DNA of 64,000 nt, taken from positions 1 through 64,000 of the forward strand of contig DULU01000086.1 of the NCBI GenBank assembly GCA_012840225.1, read 5' to 3'. Numbering within the stretch: position 1 is the stretch's first letter; each line of letters begins with the position of its first letter. Below the pieces are notes generated by a model. It was not told the DNA's origin. It ran no database searches and saw only the letters and a list, made by a program, of their open reading frames with translations. Of this stretch, positions 28,907-36,652 are shown piece by piece. This stretch comes from Bacillota bacterium. GTDB lineage: Bacteria; Bacillota; Limnochordia; DTU080. Both the position numbers and the translations under genes were made by a program.

Positions 28907-29490
28907 CCCTCTTCGGCAATATGACGGGCCAGGTAAATGAGCGGCACCGACAGCACCGTGACGGCCATTTTCACGCTGTACTGCCCGATCATCACCGGCC
29001 ACACCGGCAGTACGCCGGCAAAGGCGATGGTCACAAAAAGAACGGTGTCGACAGCCAGCCCCACCCCGTTGGAGATGAGCACCCTGGCCCAAGGTCGGGT
29101 GCGGCGGCTGAGCCAGGCATATGCCGTGACATCCATGTTGCTGGAGACCAGGTAGGCCACCAGGGAAGCGAAGACGATGCGCGGCGTATTGCCTATCACG
29201 GCGGCAAAGGCTTCCTGGGCGGGCCAACCGGCAGCCGGCGGCAGCTGCACGGCGAAGAGGCTATAGCCGGCCAACACGGCGTTGCCAATAAAGCCGGCGA
29301 GCACCACCCGGCGGGCTTCCTGCGGACCCAGGGTATGATTGATCAGATCGAGAAGAGTGTAGGTCAGGGTGAATATATACACAGCAGCCGGCACGCTAAA
29401 AGGGCCGAGCACCGTCACTTTGGAGGCCGTCACATTGGCCGTCAGTTCACAAGCCAGATATAACCCCACCAGGTAAATGGGATAGCGCAT
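28885..29490 (-). CDS. Queuosine precursor transporter (YhhQ/DUF165/VUT family)
   Basis: LACELTANVTASK, SNMDVTAYAWLSRRTRPWARVLISNGVGLAVDTVLFV; ATG at 29490. Confidence 0.9.
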   Translation of the reverse strand: MRYPIYLVGLYLACELTANVTASKVTVLGPFSVPAAVYIFTLTYTLLDLINHTLGPQEARRVVLAGFIGNAVLAGYSLFAVQLPPAAGWPAQEAFAAVIGNTPRIVFASLVAYLVSSNMDVTAYAWLSRRTRPWARVLISNGVGLAVDTVLFVTIAFAGVLPVWPVMIGQYSVKMAVTVLSVPLIYLARHIAEEGWQPSES

Positions 29491-29509
29491 GGAATCCGTA
29501 CTCCTCACT

Positions 29510-30601
29510 TCACGAAGTCCGGGCCGCCGGCCCGCCGGCTGCAAGGCAGCGCTGCAGGATTCTCAGGCTCATCTCTTTCTTTCCCGAGCGCCAAAGCTCC
29601 TGAGGCTCCATCGTCGACAGGGCGGCAAGCCAGGCGACGAGGACCTCCTCCTGCCCGGAGAGGCGTTTTATTTCTGCCTCACATTGTTCGGCAGGGATGC
29701 CGCTCTCCTTATGGAGGAGCGCCGCGGCGGCCGCTTGCCCCAGCAGATAATACCCCCGGTCAATAGCGGCGGCAGCCTCCCGGCATAACTTCCGGGCCTC
29801 TTCCGAATAAGCGAACATCCCGGCTTCCACCTCGTCTTCCAGCTTAGCAAGGAAGCGATCCCGCTGCAGCGCTTCCCAGACGCCGCGCCAGACACCGGGG
29901 CGTTCGTACTGCCACTGGATGGGAGCGAGAAAAGCGGCGGCAAGCGGTGAAGGGGCGATCTCCGGCACCTCCGGCTCTCCCGCGAGCTTGAGGCCGAGCG
30001 CCGCGGCAAGCTTTTCCCAGCGGTTTTTCTTTTCCTTATATATTTCCGCCACTGCCGCCTCTGCTGCCTCTGCCGCCGGCTGGTCCTGCCAGACCAAGTC
30101 GACCAAGAGCAGGCGGAAAGCCGCCGGCTCATAACGCTTGGCGAACAAATCGGCGGCCGCCAGCTGCAACCGCTCCCTGATGCCTGCTTTTATATTTTCC
30201 ATAATAGCGGCTGTCCGCTCAGGCCACAACTCTTTTTCGGCAGTGTCGTCCACCGGACGGGACAAAGCGGCCAATAGCCGGCAGTAGCGCTCCCAGGCCG
30301 CCTGCAGCTCTTCCCTTCTGGACCTGAGCTCGTCCAAAGCTTGGCGGCCGCTTTTTTCCAGTGCCAACCGGAGCCGCCAAGCCACCTCCGGGTCCGGCCC
30401 TTTCACCCCGGGCCAGGCGAAGCGAAACGGCGCATCCAGGCGACGCATCAGGGCGGCATGACTTGCTGCCGTCCGGTTAATGGCCTCCCGGGTGAGGAAA
30501 GCCGCCGTGCGCCGGTAAAGACGACTCATCCCGGCGGCATATTGATTGATCCAGCCCTGCGCCTCCATCAATCTCCTCCACACATCTAGGCACTTAACCA
30601 T
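29510..30601 (-). CDS. Hypothetical mostly helical 363-aa protein
   Basis: Long ORF with protein-like composition between the transporter and a coiled-coil gene. Confidence 0.6.
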   Translation of the reverse strand: MVKCLDVWRRLMEAQGWINQYAAGMSRLYRRTAAFLTREAINRTAASHAALMRRLDAPFRFAWPGVKGPDPEVAWRLRLALEKSGRQALDELRSRREELQAAWERYCRLLAALSRPVDDTAEKELWPERTAAIMENIKAGIRERLQLAAADLFAKRYEPAAFRLLLVDLVWQDQPAAEAAEAAVAEIYKEKKNRWEKLAAALGLKLAGEPEVPEIAPSPLAAAFLAPIQWQYERPGVWRGVWEALQRDRFLAKLEDEVEAGMFAYSEEARKLCREAAAAIDRGYYLLGQAAAAALLHKESGIPAEQCEAEIKRLSGQEEVLVAWLAALSTMEPQELWRSGKKEMSLRILQRCLAAGGPAARTS

Positions 30602-30604
30602 ATA

Positions 30605-31480
30605 TTATAGCCGGGTGATGAGATAGAGCAAACCGCCGGCCAGCAACACCTCGCCCAGCACCACAATGATGGTGTTGGTGCGCAGCGCTTTCCGCCAGCG
30701 CTCTTCCATGGCGGCAATCTGCCGCTCGCCGGCCTGGCGGAGGAAAGTCGTGCTCTCCCCCAAGTCCTTTTTAATGCCGGCTCCGGCAGCCTGCACTTCG
30801 CTGCGCAGGTCCGATAATCTCTGAGACAACGCGGCGCGGGTCTCCTCGGCGAGCTTGCTTTGGGTTTCTATGGCTTTGGTGAGCTCTCCCGCCCGGGCAG
30901 CTAAAGCGTCCTGCACCAAGGTGGTCTGCCCTTCGCTGTGATTTTTGATCTCGCTCAAGAGCTTCCCGGCATTCTGCTCCAGCTGCGCCTGGTATCTCGC
31001 CAGCTCGCTGATGATGTTCCGCACCACTCCGGTCAGGCGGGTAGATTCCACCGACAGCTCTTTATAATGCTCCTCAAGCTGGGACAGATGCCTGTCCACC
31101 TGGCTCTGCCAGGCCAGTTGGTCCCGCCGCTCTTTCTGAAAAGCGGCCATCTCCGCCAGCAGCCTGGAGTGGGTGGCATAGACCTCCTGAGTCAACTCAT
31201 GCTGGCGGTCCAGTATGTTCTCCAGATGCTGGCGGCTGGTGTTGACCCTGGCGATCCACTCCGCCGTGGCTTTGCGCAGTTCACCGGCTTCTTCCCGCCA
31301 GCGGGCATGCATAGCGGAGAGGGCCGGTTCCACGGTGTTCCGGGCCAGCTCTCCGGACAGCTCTTTGATCAGGTCGGCAAAGGCTGCCTCCAGCTCTGCG
31401 CTCTTTTCCGCAAAATCCTGCTCCAGTGTCGATTCGGACATCGGCCAGGCCCCCCATCTTTTTATAATCGAATTCGGCAT
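30605..31480 (-). CDS. Coiled-coil protein with C-terminal TM anchor
   Basis: Long heptad-like helix and C-terminal TNTIIVVLGEVLLAGGLLYLITRL; ATG 31480 or 31441. Confidence 0.65.
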   Translation of the reverse strand: MPNSIIKRWGAWPMSESTLEQDFAEKSAELEAAFADLIKELSGELARNTVEPALSAMHARWREEAGELRKATAEWIARVNTSRQHLENILDRQHELTQEVYATHSRLLAEMAAFQKERRDQLAWQSQVDRHLSQLEEHYKELSVESTRLTGVVRNIISELARYQAQLEQNAGKLLSEIKNHSEGQTTLVQDALAARAGELTKAIETQSKLAEETRAALSQRLSDLRSEVQAAGAGIKKDLGESTTFLRQAGERQIAAMEERWRKALRTNTIIVVLGEVLLAGGLLYLITRL

Positions 31481-31550
31481 AGGTTGTGCTCCTCCCTCTG
31501 TCGAACTAAATGAGCACCGGAGAAAGATATATAGACAAGGAGGATGGTGC

Positions 31551-33245
31551 TTGGTAACGAGGTTGACCACCGTCGCCGATGTCCAGGCCTTTGCGCAGAG
31601 AGCCTGGCCGCTGCCGGTTTTGGCTGTTTACCTTGAATATGGGGGTCCCGATCCACTGCAGCACACTGTCACCCGCTGGACCCTCGCCACCGAAGAAGAG
31701 GTCGTCCAGCTCAACACGGCCGACTTTTCCGGAGCAGAGAAGGTGGCCGCCCTGCTCTCGCCGCTATTGACCGGCCGCTCCCGGGTCAAAGCTTTCCACG
31801 ACGCCAAAAAAGCCCTGCGCTACCTATTGCGCCTGCAGCTTTATCCCGAGCGCCTTTTCGACAGCATGCTGGCCGATCAGTTGTTGTCGGCCGGGGGGTT
31901 GCTCAGTGAGCCGAAGCTCGTGGAGACGGCCGCCCGCCACCTTGACGCCTCGTTCTCAAGCCTCAAGGAGGAGCCTCCTCCGGCAGTGGCGGCCACCTTG
32001 ATCTACAACCTGCGCAAAGCTTTGGTGCCGCAACTGGTTCAGGCCGGTCTGGTCAGAAGTGCCGAACTGGAATTTGAGTGCACCCTGGCCACCGCCGAGA
32101 TAGAAAACAACGGCCTGCGCCTCGACACGGCCAGGCTGAGAGAGCTAACGGCGCGGGCAGCACAAAAGATGGCCGCCGCCGCCCAGGCTTTCGCTCTGGC
32201 CTTCGGCCTGGAAAGCCCTCATCTCTTCGGGACCGACTTCACCAGCGGCGTCAACCTCAACTCCGACAGCCAGCTCCTCTCTTTCCTGCAGAAACAAGGC
32301 CTGCCCCTGCGCCGGGTGAGCGCCAAGGCGTTGCAGCCATTTCTCTCTCAATACCCGGTTTTGCAGCACATCCTCGATTACCGGCAGGGAGCCGTCGAAT
32401 ACCGTCTGGAAAGCTTTCTCTCGGCGGTGTCGCCCGTCACCGGCCGCCTCCACCCCACCTACTCCCAGCTGGCAGCGGCCACAGGCCGCTTTTCCTGCTC
32501 CAATCCCAACATCCAGAGCTTCCCCCGCGCCAGGGAATATCGGGCTTGCATCATCCCGGCGCCGGGAAAACTCTTCGCCATCGCCGACTACTCCCAGATC
32601 GAGCTGCGCATCGCCGCCCAGATCTGCAAGGATCAGCGCATGCTGGAAGCTTTCCGATCAGGTCAGGACCTGCATCGCCTCACCGCCGGCATCCTGATGG
32701 ATAAGCCGCCTGAAACCGTCACCCCAAAGGAGCGGCAGGCGGCCAAGGCCGTCAATTTCGGTTTGATCTATGCTATGGGCGCCGCGGGGCTGGCCGCTTA
32801 TGCCACTCAGCAATATGGCGTGGAGATGACATTAGAAGAAGCCACTCGCTTCCGGGAGCGCTATTTCCAGGCCTATCGCGGGGTGGCCGCCTGGCATGCC
32901 CGGGCCAAGCGGGAGCAGCCGACCATGGTCCGCTCTCTTTCCGGCCGCTTGCGGCGCGTGCCGAAAGGGGCTTTGACCAACGTTCTGAACTCCCCGGTGC
33001 AGGGCACGGGAGCAGACATCCTCAAAAAAGCGCTGCTCCTGCTCAGCCGGGCGCTGCGCCCGCTCGGGGGGCAGATTGTGGCTATGATCCACGACGAGAT
33101 TCTGGTGGAAACCACCGCCATACAGGCCGAGGTCGTCGCCAGGGTGATGAGCCGGGCTATGGAAGAAGCCGCTGCCGCCTTCCTGCCCGACGTGCCCTGT
33201 CCCGTCTCCGTCACCTTGGCCAGAAGCTGGGCGGAGAAAGAGTAA
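31551..33245 (+). CDS. Family A DNA polymerase (PolI-like), lacking 5' nuclease domain
   Basis: Motifs A (ADYSQIELRIAAQ), B (RQAAKAVNFGLIYAMG), C (IVAMIHDEILVE); TTG at 31551 behind AAGGAGG. Confidence 0.9.
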   Translation: MVTRLTTVADVQAFAQRAWPLPVLAVYLEYGGPDPLQHTVTRWTLATEEEVVQLNTADFSGAEKVAALLSPLLTGRSRVKAFHDAKKALRYLLRLQLYPERLFDSMLADQLLSAGGLLSEPKLVETAARHLDASFSSLKEEPPPAVAATLIYNLRKALVPQLVQAGLVRSAELEFECTLATAEIENNGLRLDTARLRELTARAAQKMAAAAQAFALAFGLESPHLFGTDFTSGVNLNSDSQLLSFLQKQGLPLRRVSAKALQPFLSQYPVLQHILDYRQGAVEYRLESFLSAVSPVTGRLHPTYSQLAAATGRFSCSNPNIQSFPRAREYRACIIPAPGKLFAIADYSQIELRIAAQICKDQRMLEAFRSGQDLHRLTAGILMDKPPETVTPKERQAAKAVNFGLIYAMGAAGLAAYATQQYGVEMTLEEATRFRERYFQAYRGVAAWHARAKREQPTMVRSLSGRLRRVPKGALTNVLNSPVQGTGADILKKALLLLSRALRPLGGQIVAMIHDEILVETTAIQAEVVARVMSRAMEEAAAAFLPDVPCPVSVTLARSWAEKE

Positions 33246-33365
33246 ACCAGGCCGGACGGATTAAGGCCAGATTAAAGGAGTATCATCATCGGTGTATAAA
33301 ATAAAAACTACGGCTCGCCGTGAGAAACTATTGCCAAAATGGACCAAGGCAGGTTATGCAGGAAA

Positions 33366-35195
33366 ATGAATAATAATGAGGATGGCAAGACGAAAAAGCG
33401 TTTACCCAAAAGAGCTGAAATCCCCGACCAATATAAATGGCGCCTGGAAGATTTGTTCGCCACCGATGAGTTGTGGGAAGAAGAATTCCGGCGCGTCAAG
33501 ACCCTTCTGCCCCAGGCCGAGCAGTATAAAGGGCACCTGAGCGAGAGTGCCGACCGATTATTGGCCGCTTTGCAACTCGCCGACGAGATAAACCGCGCCG
33601 TGCATAAAGTGTATGTCTATGCCCGCATGCGCAAAGATGAAGACAACACTTGCGCCAAGTACCAGGCGCTGAGCGACAGGGCCCAAACCCTGGCCACCCA
33701 GGCCAGAAGCGCCCTGGCCTTCCTCAATCCGGAAATACTGGCTATCCCTGAAGAGATTCTGAAATCCTATCTGGCGGAAAATGCCGCTCTAGAGGTCTAC
33801 CGCCAGGCCATTGACGACCTGCTTCGGCAAAAGCCTCACGTCCTCTCCCAGGTCGAAGAGGAACTCCTGGCTGAGACAGCCGAACTGGCCCAGGCCCCCG
33901 CCAACATCTTCGCCATGATCAACAATGCCGACATCAAATTCCCCACCATCATCGATGAGAACGGCGAAGAGATCGAGGTGACCAAAGGCCGCTACATACA
34001 GCTGATCGAATCGAAAGATCGCCGGGTGCGCCACGATGCTTTCAAAGCACTCTATTCCAGTTACGAAAAGCAGAAAAACACTCTGGCCGCCACCTTGCAT
34101 GCCAGCGTGAAACGGGATTGCTTCTATGCCAGAGTGCGCAAATATCCTTCAGCCCTGGCCGCGGCGCTGGATGAGGACAACATCCCCACGGAAGTTTACA
34201 CCAACCTGATCCAGGCGGTACGGGCCCACCTGCCGCTCATGCATCGCTACCTGGCTTTGCGCAAAAAGGCTTTGGGCTTGGATGAGCTGCATATGTACGA
34301 CATCTATACCCCGCTGGCCCCGCCGGCCGAGGCGAAGATTCCCTATGAGACGGCCAAGGAAAAGGTGCTGGCCGGCCTGCGCCCCCTGGGGGACGACTAC
34401 ATGGCCGTCCTGGAGAAAGGGTTGGCCTCGGCCTGGGTGGATGTCTATGAAAACGAAGGGAAAACTTCCGGAGCCTATTCCTGGGGCACCTATGGCAGCC
34501 ATCCTTATGTCTTACTGAACTACCAGGAGAACCTGGACAATGTGTTCACACTGGCTCACGAAATGGGTCATGCCCTCCACAGCTACTACTCCAACCAAAA
34601 GCAGCCTTTCATCTACGCCGGCTACTCCATCTTCCTGGCCGAGGTGGCCTCCACCGTAAATGAAAACCTGCTTTTACATCATCTCCTGCAGCACACCGGA
34701 GAACGCAGCCAGCGCCTTTATCTGCTCAACCATCACCTGGAGAGTTTCCGCACCACGGTTTTCCGCCAGACCATGTTTGCCGAATTTGAAAAGATCATTC
34801 ATGAGGCCGTCGAAAACGGCCTGCCGTTGACTGCCGACTTTCTCTGCCGTACTTACCTGCAACTGAACCGCGACTATTATGGCGAGGAGGTGGTGAGCGA
34901 TCCGGAAATCGCTATGGAATGGGCGCGCATCCCGCATTTTTACAATGCCTTTTATGTATATAAATACGCTACCGGTTTTTCGGCAGCCACGGCTTTGTCC
35001 ATGCAGATACTCAATGACGGCGCCGGCGCCGTCCGCCGTTATATCGATTTTCTCTCGGCCGGATCGAGCGATTATCCGCTCGTGCTGCTGGGGAAAGCCG
35101 GGGTGGACATGAGCAGCCCGGAACCGGTAAATGCCGCTTTGCGCCTTTTTTCCGAACTGCTAACCCAACTGGAGGAACTGCTGCATATATCATAA
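33366..35195 (+). CDS. pepF: Oligoendopeptidase F (M3 family)
   Basis: TLAHEMGHALHSYYSN zinc motif, GTYGSHPYVLLNY, YKYATGFSAA; ATG at 33366. Confidence 0.94.
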   Translation: MNNNEDGKTKKRLPKRAEIPDQYKWRLEDLFATDELWEEEFRRVKTLLPQAEQYKGHLSESADRLLAALQLADEINRAVHKVYVYARMRKDEDNTCAKYQALSDRAQTLATQARSALAFLNPEILAIPEEILKSYLAENAALEVYRQAIDDLLRQKPHVLSQVEEELLAETAELAQAPANIFAMINNADIKFPTIIDENGEEIEVTKGRYIQLIESKDRRVRHDAFKALYSSYEKQKNTLAATLHASVKRDCFYARVRKYPSALAAALDEDNIPTEVYTNLIQAVRAHLPLMHRYLALRKKALGLDELHMYDIYTPLAPPAEAKIPYETAKEKVLAGLRPLGDDYMAVLEKGLASAWVDVYENEGKTSGAYSWGTYGSHPYVLLNYQENLDNVFTLAHEMGHALHSYYSNQKQPFIYAGYSIFLAEVASTVNENLLLHHLLQHTGERSQRLYLLNHHLESFRTTVFRQTMFAEFEKIIHEAVENGLPLTADFLCRTYLQLNRDYYGEEVVSDPEIAMEWARIPHFYNAFYVYKYATGFSAATALSMQILNDGAGAVRRYIDFLSAGSSDYPLVLLGKAGVDMSSPEPVNAALRLFSELLTQLEELLHIS

Positions 35196-35271
35196 GAGGA
35201 CTATGTAGTGAACATATGGAATTAACTGTCTGCGATGCGCACATATAAATGCATCAGAGGAGGTCGCCAAG

Positions 35272-36177
35272 TTGAAAGCATCAATCAGTCTGGTACTTAC
35301 ATTAATCCTGGCGGTGGGCGGTGCCTTTGGCGCTCAGGCCGCCGACAAGCTGGCGGTGGCCATATTGACCTTCGCTCCAGGGCACATCGACGATGCCTGG
35401 CATGGCTGGTCCCTGGAAGAAGGGGTCACCAACCTGGTCACCGACGAGCTGGTCAACAGAAACAAGTTCATTGTCGTGGAACGCAACCGCATTGAGCAGA
35501 TCCAGGCCGAACAGCGCCTGGGAGCCTCAGGAGCATTGGAAGTGGAGACGGCTTCACAGATCGGCAAGATGTTGGGAGCCAGGCTGGCCGTGATGGGCAC
35601 CATCACCGAATGGGACATGAAGCAGACCGCAGGCATAGGCATCAGCTTTTTGCGGGTGTCGGGATCGCAGGCCAAAGTGACGCTCACCGGAAGGGTGGTC
35701 GACACCGAAACCGGGCAGATTCTCGGCTCGCTCAGCGGTTCGGGCAGCAAAACGGGGGCAGGTATCTCCATCGACAATTTCAGGGGCATATCCTTCGATG
35801 CCGAGCAATTCCGGAGCTCCACGCTGGGTCAGGCGACTATGGCTGCCGTCAAGCAATTTGTCGACAACCTGGTCGAGGTGATTGAGAAAGCCGACCTCGC
35901 CGTGACGAGCGCCGCAGCCGCCGTGACGAGCGAAGGCGTCGTGCTGGTGGTGCTGCCCGGTGATCAGATCGTCATCAACCTGGGCTCCAAGCACGGCATG
36001 AAAATGAACGCCACCGTCAACATCTACAGCCTGATGTCCATTCCCGGCCTGAAAGATCCGGTGAGAATTCCCGTCGGCACGGCCAAGGTGATCAATGTCG
36101 ATCCCGAGGCCAGCGTGGCTAAGATCGAATCAAAAACCCAGAACATCAAGCAGGGAGATGCCGTGTCTGTGCAGTAA
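35272..36177 (+). CDS. CsgG-family secreted protein with FlgT-C-like tail
   Basis: Signal peptide, VAILTF..., VTDELVNRNKFIVVERNRIEQIQAEQRLGASG, LGARLAVMGTIT; C-terminal IVINLGSKHGMKMNATVNIY; TTG start. Confidence 0.8.
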   Translation: MKASISLVLTLILAVGGAFGAQAADKLAVAILTFAPGHIDDAWHGWSLEEGVTNLVTDELVNRNKFIVVERNRIEQIQAEQRLGASGALEVETASQIGKMLGARLAVMGTITEWDMKQTAGIGISFLRVSGSQAKVTLTGRVVDTETGQILGSLSGSGSKTGAGISIDNFRGISFDAEQFRSSTLGQATMAAVKQFVDNLVEVIEKADLAVTSAAAAVTSEGVVLVVLPGDQIVINLGSKHGMKMNATVNIYSLMSIPGLKDPVRIPVGTAKVINVDPEASVAKIESKTQNIKQGDAVSVQ

Positions 36178-36207
36178 AAAGAACGGCAATAGAAAGAGGT
36201 GATCGGC

Positions 36208-36555
36208 ATGCCGGAAACAGTTATGGTAGTGGAGCCCCATTCGGAGTATATTGCCCAAGGTTGCCCAACCTGTCATCGAGGGATCGAAGAAGGACAGACC
36301 ATCGTCCTGTGTCCTCGCTGCAAAACAGCGCATCATGAAAACTGCTGGTTTACCAGGGGCGGCTGTGGAAAAGTGGGTTGCAGAGGCGTGGCTTCCAAAA
36401 AAGAGCAGCTCGGACGGCCGTCAGCCAAAAGCGGCGATGGCCCGGACGAGATCCAAGCCGTCGCCGACCCCAGAGCCAGCCAGCTACCGGTTCCCGTCAT
36501 GATCGGCATCGGCTTGATCGTCATCTTCATCGCTTATCTGATTTTTGTGCGCTGA
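36208..36555 (+). CDS. RING/zinc-finger-like protein with C-terminal TM
   Basis: CPTCHRGIEEGQTIVLCPRCKTAHHENCWFTRGGCGKVGC, then PVMIGIGLIVIFIAYLIFVR. Confidence 0.75.
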   Translation: MPETVMVVEPHSEYIAQGCPTCHRGIEEGQTIVLCPRCKTAHHENCWFTRGGCGKVGCRGVASKKEQLGRPSAKSGDGPDEIQAVADPRASQLPVPVMIGIGLIVIFIAYLIFVR

Positions 36556-36574
36556 TGACGACCGGCTGAGCCGG

Positions 36575-36628
36575 AAAGCGGCGTCCGCTCTCCTGCCGCT
36601 GCGGGCGGGTAAGGCGGGCGCCGCTTTT
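36575..36628 (+). terminator. candidate stem-loop terminator
   Basis: AAAGCGGCG (36575-36583)/CGCCGCTTTT (36619-36628) after the RING-like gene. Confidence 0.45.
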
Positions 36629-36652
36629 GCTATATCAGGCTAAGTTAATCAT

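Noticed and set aside
28907-29227. N-terminal extension of the queF ORF
   Set aside because: Out-of-frame reading through the transporter gene; QueF similarity begins at GTG 28906.
31215-31550. N-terminal extension of the PolA-like ORF
   Set aside because: Antisense to the coiled-coil gene; TTG 31551 has an ideal AAGGAGG site.
36165-36207. Possible frameshift between CsgG-like and RING-like ORFs
   Set aside because: Separate stop (36177) and start (36208) with AGAGGTG site between them; independent genes.
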